DNA from: Geobacteraceae bacterium | Lineage (GTDB): Bacteria; Desulfobacterota; Desulfuromonadia; Geobacterales; Pseudopelobacteraceae | Reading direction: 5' to 3' | DNA length: 64,000 bases | Assembly (NCBI GenBank): GCA_025355325.1 | Contig: JANXZX010000200.1 | Location: forward strand, 1-64,000 | Part shown: piece by piece, positions 46,874 through 55,294 of the stretch | Position numbering within the stretch: the stretch's first letter is position 1 | Layout: the number at the start of each line of letters is the position of its first letter | The notes under the pieces: generated by a model | Told to the model about the DNA's origin: nothing | Database searches by the model: none | Seen by the model: the letters and a program-made list of their open reading frames with translations, nothing else | Position numbers and translations under genes: made by a program

Positions 46874-47200
46874 TCAACCCCCCATCTTGAGTGTCATGCT
46901 GGTACTCATCAAATAATGGTAGGCGGTATCAAAAACGATAATCTGCAGGACATAGATGGCGGCAAAGGCTACCAACGGTGACAGATCAAGCATGCCGGTA
47001 TCGGGCATGTGACGACGGATACGGCGCAGTATCGGATCTGTAACGCGATAGATGAAGTTGACGAGAGGGTTGTACGGGTCGGCGTTTACCCATGAAACAA
47101 TAACGCTGGCGAGCAGGATATATTTGTAAAGGGTTAAGAGCCCGCTGGTCAGTTCAACCAGTTTGGCAAGTGCAAGCAGGATATTTGCGAATAGAACCAT
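46874..47200 (-). CDS. yggT: YggT family membrane protein
   Basis: 108 residues with about three membrane segments. The family block VIVSWVNADPYNPLVNFIYRVTDPILRRIRRHMP is clear in overlapping short runs. YggT proteins belong to the CCB3/YlmG group linked to cell division and cofactor assembly in membranes. In relatives the gene often sits beside divIVA and DUF167; here those two are about 38 kb away. Confidence 0.9.
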   Translation of the reverse strand: MVLFANILLALAKLVELTSGLLTLYKYILLASVIVSWVNADPYNPLVNFIYRVTDPILRRIRRHMPDTGMLDLSPLVAFAAIYVLQIIVFDTAYHYLMSTSMTLKMGG

Positions 47201-47359
47201 CGGTTAACTCCCGAAATGTAGGATAAATTGGCTTTACTATGCCTTAACGATTTGGCAAAGTCAAAACAGAAACAGTTGTTACCAGTTCGGTTTGGAATCG
47301 ACGATAATTTGTAAATGTTTGCGGGAGAATTGATCTACAGCAGATAAAGGAAACTGATT

Positions 47360-47683
47360 ATGAATAAAAAAGTGACGGCTCTACTACTTTCAGCCTTGGT
47401 TCTGCCGGGACTCGGGCAGATCTATCTCGGCCGGAAAATGCTTGGGGGAATAATTCTTGTCCTCGTTAATTTTGTGTTGCTACTGGCGCTGTTTGTGCTG
47501 CTGCGAGGGCTTTCGCCGGTGATTGCTTCTCAGATTGCCGGCGGGGCGATAACCATAACGCCATCCGAGGTGATGAAAGCGCTTGATGCGGCAAGCGGTT
47601 TCGGCAAAACGGTACTGGCGGCATTTTTTCTCATATGGGCATTTTCGGTTGTGGATATTATCAGATTCAAAGGGGAACAATGA
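47360..47683 (+). CDS. Small membrane protein of unknown function
   Basis: 107 residues, mostly hydrophobic. The start (LLLSALVLPGLGQIYLGRKMLGG) resembles the N-terminal motif of TM2/DUF5683-like small membrane proteins, in which P-G-x-G-Q-x-Y-x-G forms a turn between helices. Three membrane segments are likely (near 8-22, 30-48 and 83-100). AAAGGAA lies before the ATG. I do not recognise a function. Confidence 0.72.
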   Translation: MNKKVTALLLSALVLPGLGQIYLGRKMLGGIILVLVNFVLLLALFVLLRGLSPVIASQIAGGAITITPSEVMKALDAASGFGKTVLAAFFLIWAFSVVDIIRFKGEQ

Positions 47684-47796
47684 GTATAACCATCCAAGTA
47701 CCGCACTTGACAAACGGTGTTATTTTGTGAGATGAATAAAGAAGTTTATTTAAAATGAAAATTTGTCCGCTACGGCGGGTAGAAATCGGGGATGCA

Positions 47797-48780
47797 ATGA
47801 TTATTTCAAAAATCATCGGGAGCGGTTCATGTCTGCCGGATCGGGTGATACCCAACAGTCATTTTGATTATCTGGTCGAAAATGCAGATGAGTGGATCTA
47901 TTCACGTACCGGTATCCGCGAGCGGCGTTTTGCCCATGCCGATCAGGCAACCTCTGACCTGGCCTCCGTTGCCGCAAAAAAGGCGCTTGAATCTGCCGGA
48001 ATTGATGCTTCCGAGATCGACTGCATCGTTGTCGGTACCTCAACTCCCGACATGAGCCTTCCTTCAACAGGTTGCATTGTCCAGGAAAATATCGGCGCAA
48101 AAAATGCCTTTGCTTTTGATGTCAATGCTGTTTGCTCAAGCTTTGTCTACGCGCTTGAAATTGCCGACAATTTTATCAAGTGCGGCAAATATAAAACCGT
48201 CATGGCCATTGGCGCCGACACCTACTCCAAGATTCTAGACTTCAACGACAAGAACAGTTGCCCGCTTTTTGGCGACGGCGCCGGGGCAGCAATTCTCAGT
48301 AGCGGCGGAGACATAAATACCGGCGTTCAGCACACCTACATGAGGAGCGACGGCAAAGGGTGGCCACTGATCAAGGTGCCTTCATCCGGCTCACGCAGCC
48401 CGGTAACTCTTGCAACGATAGAGGCCCGGGATATCTATTTCCAGATGGCCGGCAAACAGGTCTACATATTTGCCACCGATGTTATCCCTGATATTATTGA
48501 CACGCTTTGCGCGAAAGCCCGCATCACCCCGGCTGACCTGGATTACATCATTCCCCATCAGGCCAATGTTCGTATGATTGACTTCATCTCCAAAAAAAGC
48601 GGGTTCCCCAAAGAACGCTTCCTGCTCAACCTTGACAGGTGCGGCAACACCTCCGCTGCCTCGGTGGCGCTGGTGCTGGATGAAAACCTGCGTAACGGCA
48701 CGATCAAACCGGGTCATCTCGTGCTGGCCATGGGTTTTGGCGGCGGCCTTACGTGGGGCGGATTGCTAATCAGGTTTTAG
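47797..48780 (+). CDS. 3-oxoacyl-ACP synthase III (FabH-like)
   Basis: 327 residues of the thiolase fold. The triad is intact: Cys 113 in FDVNAVCSSFVYALE, His 254 in IIPHQANVRMID and Asn 284 in CGNTSAASVALVLDE. RTGIRERRFA is the usual FabH signature. Such enzymes start fatty-acid synthesis by joining an acyl-CoA to malonyl-ACP, or make other beta-ketoacyl compounds. No other fab genes are near, so a specialised role is possible. The ATG at 47797 fits homology. The 3' end overlaps the converging methyltransferase gene by 15 bp. Confidence 0.88.
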   Translation: MIISKIIGSGSCLPDRVIPNSHFDYLVENADEWIYSRTGIRERRFAHADQATSDLASVAAKKALESAGIDASEIDCIVVGTSTPDMSLPSTGCIVQENIGAKNAFAFDVNAVCSSFVYALEIADNFIKCGKYKTVMAIGADTYSKILDFNDKNSCPLFGDGAGAAILSSGGDINTGVQHTYMRSDGKGWPLIKVPSSGSRSPVTLATIEARDIYFQMAGKQVYIFATDVIPDIIDTLCAKARITPADLDYIIPHQANVRMIDFISKKSGFPKERFLLNLDRCGNTSAASVALVLDENLRNGTIKPGHLVLAMGFGGGLTWGGLLIRF

Positions 48781-49845
48781 GCCCCCAATTCCCTCACCGG
48801 CTTCAAAAGTTATCAGGCCATATTTCTCATATAATGCCCGCAGCTCATCCTGCGGGCATTTCTGTTTCCATCCCCCGTGAAAATTATCGGCTGCCAGCAG
48901 GATTCCGCCCGTTGCCAGCAACTGCACCAAATTACTCACTGTCCGGTCTAATTGTGTATTTTGATGGATGATCGGACCACCCAGGAGACCGTTGCAGACG
49001 ATCAAATCATAAAGGTCGTCACGGTTGCTTGTCTCCTGAGTTGACAAAGCGTGGCAGAGGGAAATTTCGGTAAGATCAGCGCAGTGAAAACTGATACGGC
49101 TGCCGTATCCCCGCTGAAGCAGTTCAGAAGTGGTCGTCCTAAGCATGGCTTCACGGCGTGGGTCATGAGGGAACCGCCGATGTGTGGCAGCCCACACCTC
49201 AAGCGGTTCAACAGTCCAGCCTTCGATCAACACCTCCTCGGGTGGAAACAACATCTCGGATAGCAGAAGAGCAATCCCATAGGTGCCCTCGCCGGTTCCG
49301 CTGGCGGCATCGAGGCAGCGCAGAGAACTCCCCTTTCGGGTTGTCAGCCACTTTCGGATAATGTCATGCTGGCCGGGATAGCGTCCTCCGGTAGCACCAT
49401 AGAAGCGTTGCGGCAGGAACGATGCGAACAGGAAGTCGGTCAGTAGTCTATCGTCAGCCAACAAAGACTCAAGAAGCCGGGCCGGATTTGCGCTGAATTG
49501 GAATTGCGGAGGCAACACCGCAAATGTATCGGCCCAGCTCATGGTGTTGTGGAATGGTGTGCTGGAAAAAATTGGTGGATAAGTTAGCGCGACTGTGTAA
49601 AGACGTTTGAAAATAACGGCAATTTCGTTTATCGGCACATATATCTCGCACTGGGTACGGATCTCCGGGGTGACGATCAGCATCGGGGCCGGGAGCGGTG
49701 CATGAGAGGTGCGAGTGTAGATATCGAACAGAATATCGAACCGCCGGATAGCGCTCTGGAAGTAGTTTTTGTCTACAGTAGTGCAAAGCTTTCTCAGCGA
49801 ATCGGCTTCATCAGTTGCACAGGGAAAGGATGGTGCCGGGAGCAT
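48766..49845 (-). CDS. Predicted SAM-dependent methyltransferase coupled to mqnE
   Basis: 359 residues. The second half has a class I methyltransferase core: CLDAASGTGEGTYGIALLL is motif I, DLIVCNGLLGG is near motif IV and LVQLLATGGILLA is the following strand. The layout resembles CheR-like enzymes. The first 150 residues show no known domain. The ATG overlaps the TGA of mqnE by one base (TGATG), so it is translated from the same message. The link to MqnE suggests a part in quinone metabolism, but this is only context; substrate unknown. Confidence 0.72.
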   Translation of the reverse strand: MLPAPSFPCATDEADSLRKLCTTVDKNYFQSAIRRFDILFDIYTRTSHAPLPAPMLIVTPEIRTQCEIYVPINEIAVIFKRLYTVALTYPPIFSSTPFHNTMSWADTFAVLPPQFQFSANPARLLESLLADDRLLTDFLFASFLPQRFYGATGGRYPGQHDIIRKWLTTRKGSSLRCLDAASGTGEGTYGIALLLSEMLFPPEEVLIEGWTVEPLEVWAATHRRFPHDPRREAMLRTTTSELLQRGYGSRISFHCADLTEISLCHALSTQETSNRDDLYDLIVCNGLLGGPIIHQNTQLDRTVSNLVQLLATGGILLAADNFHGGWKQKCPQDELRALYEKYGLITFEAGEGIGGLKPD

Positions 49846-50924
49846 CAGTACGTGCGGATCGGATGATACAACGTGTTCCGCTCAACGGGGATTTTTCCGG
49901 CATTTCTTATCAGGCGGATGATGCCTTCGGTGGTGAGGGACTGAGGGCTCTTGGCCCCGGCGTCATGACCGATTTTTTCTTCCACAACGGTGCCGTCCAG
50001 ATCGTTGACTCCGAAGGCAAGTGATACCTGGGCGATTTTCTCTCCCAGCATTATCCAGTACGCCTTGATATGGTCAAAATTATCGAGGAAAATCCGCGCA
50101 ATTGCCAGGGTCTTAAGGTCGTCGAGGCCGGATGTCCCTTTGATGTCGAGCTTTAGATCGGAGTTTTCGGATTGGAACGCCAGCGGTATAAAAGCCTGAA
50201 AACCGACGGTTTCGTCCTGAAGAGTCCTCAGCATTTCCATGTGCTCTACCCGGTCGGCAGCTGTTTCGACGTGGCCGTACAGCATTGTGGCGTTGGTTTT
50301 CAAGCCGGCCAGATGTGCCAGACGAATGATCTCCAGCCAGTGCGCCCCTGAAATTTTCTCGGGGCAGATCTTTTGCCTGACCGTTTCACCCAGAATTTCG
50401 GCGCCGCCGCCCGGCATCGAGCCGAGCCCGGCGCTTATGAGGCGATCAAACACCTGCTCGATGCTCAGGCTGGAAATTCGGGAAAAATATTCTATCTCTA
50501 CAGCGGTGAATGCTTTGATGTGGAGCCCCGGTGCTGTGCTGCGAATGCTCCTCAGTGCCTCTTCGTAAAACTCGAAGGAAAGATCGGGGTGCAGGCCTCC
50601 GACGATATGAACCTCCGTGGCCCCTTCTCCTTCGGCCTCCCGTGCCCGTCGGCAGATTTCATCCAGAGCAAGCGTGTATGCACCATCTTCACCGGCCGTT
50701 CTCGAAAAGGCACAGAAAGCGCAGCGATTTACGCAGATGTTGGTCGGGTTGATGTGGCGGTTGACGTTAAAATATACATTACGGCCATTTTTTCGTTCAT
50801 TGATCAGCGCAGCCAGTTCTCCGATGGCGAGCAGGTCATTTGATTCGAACAGGAAAAGCGCCTCATCAGGGGTAACGCGACGGCCGGCGTGGATTTTTGC
50901 AGTGATTGCTTCGAAGGTTGTCAT
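49845..50924 (-). CDS. mqnE: Aminofutalosine synthase
   Basis: 359 residues. A radical SAM enzyme: FNVNRHINPTNICVNRCAFC holds the C-x3-C-x2-C cluster motif at Cys 64, 68 and 71, and the His-Ile-Asn-Pro-Thr-Asn context is typical of MqnE rather than MqnC. EVHIVGGLHPDLSFEFYEE and GAEILGETVRQKICPEK follow. It joins 3-(1-carboxyvinyloxy)benzoate to SAM to give aminofutalosine, a step of the futalosine pathway to menaquinone. This implies that the organism makes menaquinone by that route. Confidence 0.93.
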   Translation of the reverse strand: MTTFEAITAKIHAGRRVTPDEALFLFESNDLLAIGELAALINERKNGRNVYFNVNRHINPTNICVNRCAFCAFSRTAGEDGAYTLALDEICRRAREAEGEGATEVHIVGGLHPDLSFEFYEEALRSIRSTAPGLHIKAFTAVEIEYFSRISSLSIEQVFDRLISAGLGSMPGGGAEILGETVRQKICPEKISGAHWLEIIRLAHLAGLKTNATMLYGHVETAADRVEHMEMLRTLQDETVGFQAFIPLAFQSENSDLKLDIKGTSGLDDLKTLAIARIFLDNFDHIKAYWIMLGEKIAQVSLAFGVNDLDGTVVEEKIGHDAGAKSPQSLTTEGIIRLIRNAGKIPVERNTLYHPIRTY

Positions 50925-51141
50925 GGTGAGAGTCTACGAAAATCGTGCGGTGAGTGCAAGCAGGAATAACTTAAATTAAATAAACAAACAATGTTTATTG
51001 ACGCGGTAAAGGCGAAAAGGTACCATTCCACGACAAAATGTATACGGAACAGAATTTTTACGGAATTAACTTGTTGTCTTACTGACGTTACATGAATATG
51101 ATCTTTGCAGGAAAAGCAACCCGAGTGACGGGTGGAGAAAT

Positions 51142-52233
51142 ATGACCAAATCAAATGAAAGTCTACAGCAGGCTAACACACGAATTCTGGTTGTGGATGA
51201 TGATCCTGGTATCCTTGCCTCGCTGAGTTGCATGTTGTCTGACAGCGGATACACCGTGCTGCCCTATACAAACGGTGCTGATGCACTGAAAGCGATCCCG
51301 CTTGAAGCTCCGGATTTAATTTTGCTGGACATCTTTATGCCGGAAATGGACGGTTATGAGGTTTGTAAGTGCGTCAAACAAAACAATGAAATAAAGGACA
51401 TACCGGTCATCTTTATGAGCGGAATGAACGCAGTGGAAGATAAAATAAGAGGTTTTAAAGTGGGAGGAGTTGATTACATTACAAAACCTTTCCACCCTGA
51501 AGAAGTGCAAGCCAGAATTACTACTCATGTAAATCTGAGTACTTTCCGCAACAAACTCGAATATCAGAAGTTGGTTGAAAAGAAGATTCGAGAGGTTGCG
51601 GAAGCCCAGCAGGCGACAATATTTGCCCTGGCCAAACTTGCCGAACAACGTGACGGCGACACCGGGGGGCATTTGGAGCGGGTTCGCGACTACTGTAAGC
51701 TCCTCGCGCAGCAACTGGCCAACGGTTCTCCCTATGCAGATCATATATCTGATGAATTCATAGAGTGCATTCAGCACGCATCTCCACTGCACGACATCGG
51801 CAAGGTTGCCATATCTGACGCCATCCTCCAGAAAAAGGGCAAGCTGACTCAGGAAGAATTTGAAATTATGCAGACCCATTCCATTATCGGAGCGGAGAAC
51901 ATGCAGTCAGTCTATAACAAATATCCCGAAAATCCGTTTATCGGCATGGGGATTGAGATAGCCTTGTATCACCACGAACGGTGGGATGGTAAGGGATACC
52001 CCGATGGACTGATCGGCAGAAATATCCCGCTATCCGCCAGAATCATGGCGGTGGCGGACTGTTACGATGCTCTTCGTTCAGATCGTTGTTACCGGAAGGG
52101 CCTTGAACACGAAAAAGTGAAGGAAATGCTGCTGGAGGAAGAGGGAACGCACTTTGATCCGGAGATAATCAAGGCGTTTCTTGCTGTTGAGGATTTGTTC
52201 TGGCACATCATGGATACTAACGAATATACATGA
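51142..52233 (+). CDS. Response regulator with HD-GYP phosphodiesterase domain
   Basis: 363 residues. The receiver domain (about 13-135) has ILVVDDDPG, the acceptor Asp in LILLDIFMPEMDGYEV and YITKPF. After a short coiled coil comes the HD-GYP domain with LHDIGKVA and HHERWDGKGYPDG, both full motifs. It should hydrolyse cyclic dinucleotides on phosphorylation. It stands alone, without an adjacent kinase, and shares its architecture with the regulator beside the transporter-kinases; the two differ through most of the chain. Confidence 0.92.
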   Translation: MTKSNESLQQANTRILVVDDDPGILASLSCMLSDSGYTVLPYTNGADALKAIPLEAPDLILLDIFMPEMDGYEVCKCVKQNNEIKDIPVIFMSGMNAVEDKIRGFKVGGVDYITKPFHPEEVQARITTHVNLSTFRNKLEYQKLVEKKIREVAEAQQATIFALAKLAEQRDGDTGGHLERVRDYCKLLAQQLANGSPYADHISDEFIECIQHASPLHDIGKVAISDAILQKKGKLTQEEFEIMQTHSIIGAENMQSVYNKYPENPFIGMGIEIALYHHERWDGKGYPDGLIGRNIPLSARIMAVADCYDALRSDRCYRKGLEHEKVKEMLLEEEGTHFDPEIIKAFLAVEDLFWHIMDTNEYT

Positions 52234-52257
52234 CACGTTACCCGCCATGGCGGGCAA

Positions 52258-52605
52258 TCAATATTCCTGACCCCAATTATCCTTGAAAAAAATCTGTTTT
52301 ACACGATTTTCACTCAGGACTTCATCAAATATCTTTTCAGCTTCTTCTTCGGTAAAACCGACCTTCGGGCGAGCGCACATCCAGTGGCTTGCTTTTTCAC
52401 TCGGGTTTTCCAATGCGCGCGGGACAGGAGGTCCGCCCTTATATCTCTTGTTGAAAAAAAGAGCCGCTTCATACTGTTTTTTAGTTTTCACCAAAGCTAC
52501 TTCAATAAATACCTTGCTTTGAAGAGTTTTGCTCAGAATGATCTTTTCGATCATCATGTCTTTTGGAATATCCAGCAATGTGCTGTCGTCTGAACTATTT
52601 AACAT
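52258..52605 (-). CDS. Uncharacterised small protein
   Basis: 115 residues without recognised domain, signal peptide or membrane segment. The middle has a conserved-looking stretch GPPVPRALENPSEKASHWMC followed by an acidic helix (TEEEAEKIFDEVL). A mixed alpha/beta fold is likely. No operon partner is close. Coding status rests on length and amino-acid make-up. Confidence 0.55.
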   Translation of the reverse strand: MLNSSDDSTLLDIPKDMMIEKIILSKTLQSKVFIEVALVKTKKQYEAALFFNKRYKGGPPVPRALENPSEKASHWMCARPKVGFTEEEAEKIFDEVLSENRVKQIFFKDNWGQEY

Positions 52606-52736
52606 AAAACGTCCTTGATTTTTTTTGCTGACTCAATGGAATTTGTTATAGCAAACACGAATCAGGCAGTCAAGAGTTGGAAAATTTAAATTGCCGGTAA
52701 AGCGTCAGCCTCTGTTCCACTCCTTCTCACCAGTTC

Positions 52737-53141
52737 TCAGTGGTCATGATACCCCATTACAACCAGTACGCAACTGCCATCGGCAATGATGTTAACTCCC
52801 CGTTCCCGACAGAGGGCTACCGCCTCCGGATGCTCGACACCCGGTTGCATCCAGATGTTCCGGATGCCTTTTTCAATCGCCAGAGGCACGAGTTTCGCGG
52901 TGATTGCCGGAGGAGTAATCATGGATATGCTGAGGGCATCAGACGGCAGGTCGTTGATCGTCGCGACGCAGGGGATTCCTTCTATTTCCATCTCATTGGG
53001 ATTAACCGGAATGGCGTTCCGACCGTGCTGCAGGTAGCAGCGCAACACCTTGTTGCCAAATTTCTTCCGGTCAGTGGATGCACCGACTACGCCGATTGTA
53101 GGTGAAGCGAGGAATTGCTGTATCTGTTCCTGGATAGTCAT
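52737..53141 (-). CDS. CoA-binding domain protein
   Basis: 134 residues of the CoA_binding_2 (YccU-like) family. TIGVVGASTDRKKFGNKVLR is the nucleotide-binding turn and IWMQPGVEHPEAVALCRERGV the second block. Its Rossmann fold binds CoA in homologues such as succinyl-CoA synthetase alpha; the stand-alone form has no assigned reaction. Confidence 0.9.
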   Translation of the reverse strand: MTIQEQIQQFLASPTIGVVGASTDRKKFGNKVLRCYLQHGRNAIPVNPNEMEIEGIPCVATINDLPSDALSISMITPPAITAKLVPLAIEKGIRNIWMQPGVEHPEAVALCRERGVNIIADGSCVLVVMGYHDH

Positions 53142-53154
53142 AATGTACTCCTGT

Positions 53155-53559
53155 TTAAGGGGTAATCAGCTTAAGCGAAGGGAAATATGTCCGGTACCGT
53201 GCGGAATCGCGAGTCAAAAGAGTTAATCCCGAAACCGCAGCATGGGCGCCAATAAAGAAATCCGGCAGAGGCGAACTCTTTGTTCCTCCAAGCCTGCGGT
53301 AGCCTATGAAACATTTTCCGGCAAGAAAAGCTGCTTCCCACGGGATCGGTATTCTTTGAAAAAAATGCAGCGGCAGAGCCTCTTCCAGTTCTTCAATTCG
53401 TTTAAAACCTACGGAAACCTCAGCGTAGATAATCGGATTAATGATCAAAGAGCTACAGTCGGCGGCTTTTTGCAACTGCGTTGATGACCAATCATACCAC
53501 GACGCATCTTCCTCCAATACATCGAGCAGTACGTTGCTATCCACCAGCACGTCACCCAC
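53155..53559 (-). CDS. PIN-domain toxin (VapC-like)
   Basis: 134 residues from the GTG at 53559; a TTG two codons earlier overlaps the antitoxin stop, but its ribosome-site spacing is poor. The PIN acidic residues are visible: VLVDSNVLLDVLEED (first Asp), YAEVSVGF (Glu), SPLPDFFIGAHA (Asp) and LLTRDSARYRTYF (last Asp). PIN toxins of VapBC modules cleave RNA, often initiator tRNA or rRNA. Cotranslation with the AbrB-type gene upstream supports a toxin-antitoxin pair. Confidence 0.87.
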   Translation of the reverse strand: MGDVLVDSNVLLDVLEEDASWYDWSSTQLQKAADCSSLIINPIIYAEVSVGFKRIEELEEALPLHFFQRIPIPWEAAFLAGKCFIGYRRLGGTKSSPLPDFFIGAHAAVSGLTLLTRDSARYRTYFPSLKLITP

Positions 53560-53561
53560 AC

Positions 53562-53792
53562 TCAACCCTCGCCTCTCGTTAGCGCCATTATTTCGTCCGT
53601 CGTCATCCGAACCGTAGCGCGGCCACGAAGAGTTTCAATCAGCTTCTTCCCCCTGCTGGCTTCACTGCTGACCGTACGCAACATGACTGTATTTCCCTCC
53701 ACTACAAATTCAACTTCGCTTTGGGGAAATATACCCAGTTGCTGGCGAACGTTGCGCGGTATCGTTACCTGTCCTTTGCTGGTTACTCGCAT
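53562..53792 (-). CDS. AbrB/SpoVT-type antitoxin (VapB-like)
   Basis: 76 residues. MRVTSKGQVTIPRNVRQQLGI is the swapped-hairpin DNA-binding motif of AbrB/MazE-like proteins; the tail carries the toxin-binding region. The ATG at 53792 follows AAAGGAG. As the first gene of the pair it should neutralise the PIN toxin and repress its own promoter, where a perfect palindrome is found. Confidence 0.87.
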   Translation of the reverse strand: MRVTSKGQVTIPRNVRQQLGIFPQSEVEFVVEGNTVMLRTVSSEASRGKKLIETLRGRATVRMTTDEIMALTRGEG

Positions 53793-53812
53793 GATTACGA
53801 CACTCCTTTTAT

Positions 53813-53840
53813 AATGTAATACTTTTGAAAGTATTACATT
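53813..53840. promoter_or_regulatory. Palindromic operator candidate of the toxin-antitoxin module
   Basis: AATGTAATACTTT and its exact complement flank a 2-base centre, giving two 13-bp arms. It lies 21 bp upstream of the antitoxin start, where autoregulatory VapB-type antitoxins bind. The TA-rich arms may overlap the promoter. Confidence 0.72.
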
Positions 53841-53865
53841 GCGAGGAGAATATGTCAAACCGTTC

Positions 53866-55122
53866 TTATTCCCTCACCTGTCCATCACCATACACGATGA
53901 ATTTGGTGGTCGTCAGATCCTCCAACCCCATCGGGCCGAACGAGTGCAGCTTGGTGGTGGAAATGCCTATTTCTGCTCCCAGGCCGAGTTGACCCCCGTC
54001 AGAAAAACGGGTCGAGGCGTTGACCATCACGCAGGAGGAGTTGACCTCGCGGATAAAGCGCTGGGCACGGCTGTAATCGCTGGTAATGATCGATTCTGTA
54101 TGCAGTGAGCAGTAGCGGTTGATATGGTCAATTGCGGCATCGATATCGTCAACGACCCGGCAGGCCAGGATCAGTTCAAGATATTCGGCATGCCAGTCAT
54201 CTTCCGTGGCCGGTGTGGCGTTTGGCGCATACCGGCAAAATGTGTCATCTCCGCGCAGCTCCACGCCTAAAGCGGTCAACGTCGCGGCAATTCTCGGAAT
54301 AAATTCAGCGGCTACGTCCTTGTGGATCAGGAGCGTTTCCAGGGCGTTGCAGACGCCGGGACGCTGGGTTTTGCTGTTGATGATAATCTGTTCGGCTTTG
54401 TCGAAATCGGCGGACAGATCGACAAAAATATGGCAGACTCCTTTGTAGTGTTTGATGACCGGGATGCGTGAATTCTCGACGACAAACCGGATCAGACTTT
54501 CGCCGCCGCGCGGAATGATCAGGTCGATGGACTCCTCCTGTTTAAGCATCTCAAGCACCGCTTCCCGCTCGGTAAACGGGATGAGCGACAGTGCCGCCTG
54601 GGGGAGATCCATCTCTTTCAAAACCCCCTGCAAAATTCCGGCGATGGCAAGATTCGAGTTTATCGCTTCTGAACCGCCCCGCAGGACGACGGCATTCCCG
54701 GCCTTGAGGCACAGGGCGGCTGCATCGGCGGTGACATTGGGGCGCGACTCGTAGATAATGCCGATGGTTCCGAGCGGAATGCGCATTTTGCCAACCATCA
54801 GCTCATTGGGGCGCTTCCACATTTTAGTTACTTCACCAACCGGATCTGGCAGGGCGGCGACCTCACGCAATGCATCGGCAATTCCGTGAATCCGCTTTTC
54901 ATCAAGCATCAGCCTGTCGAGCATGGCGGCCGAGAGACCTTTTTGGCGTCCGGTTTCGAGGTCTTTATTGTTTTCTGCAATCAGGTTCGGCGCTGCATTT
55001 TCAAGGGCGGCGGCCATTTTTACCAGCATGATGTCTTTGGTCGTGCTTGAAAGTCGCGCCATGGCCAGCGACGCCTGACGGGCATTACGGGCAATTTCTA
55101 CAATTTCTTCTCTAATATTCAC
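53866..55122 (-). CDS. proA: Gamma-glutamyl phosphate reductase
   Basis: 418 residues, standard length. It reduces gamma-glutamyl phosphate with NADPH to glutamate semialdehyde in proline synthesis. The catalytic cysteine lies in TQRPGVCNALETLLIH; MRIPLGTIGIIYESRPNVT and VLRGGSEAINSN form the NADP site. I start at the GTG at 55122, which has GGAG eight bases upstream; longer readings upstream have no similarity to the family. proB is not adjacent. Confidence 0.95.
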   Translation of the reverse strand: MNIREEIVEIARNARQASLAMARLSSTTKDIMLVKMAAALENAAPNLIAENNKDLETGRQKGLSAAMLDRLMLDEKRIHGIADALREVAALPDPVGEVTKMWKRPNELMVGKMRIPLGTIGIIYESRPNVTADAAALCLKAGNAVVLRGGSEAINSNLAIAGILQGVLKEMDLPQAALSLIPFTEREAVLEMLKQEESIDLIIPRGGESLIRFVVENSRIPVIKHYKGVCHIFVDLSADFDKAEQIIINSKTQRPGVCNALETLLIHKDVAAEFIPRIAATLTALGVELRGDDTFCRYAPNATPATEDDWHAEYLELILACRVVDDIDAAIDHINRYCSLHTESIITSDYSRAQRFIREVNSSCVMVNASTRFSDGGQLGLGAEIGISTTKLHSFGPMGLEDLTTTKFIVYGDGQVRE

Positions 55123-55294
55123 GGTGACAGCTCCAAAAATAAAATAAGGCGGATTAGTACTACGGGTAAATCTTACGCAAAAACAGACACGCCAGCAAGT
55201 TAAATGAAGTGCTTTGAAGAGCAATTCAGTTGCAACGGTGCAAATTACGCCATGTCGATTGACAGTGCCGATAGTCAATGTTACAAAAACCACC

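Noticed and set aside
52240-52256. CCCGCCATGGCGGG palindrome after the HD-GYP gene as terminator
   Set aside because: Perfect symmetry but no loop of useful size and no T tract on either strand; left unassigned.
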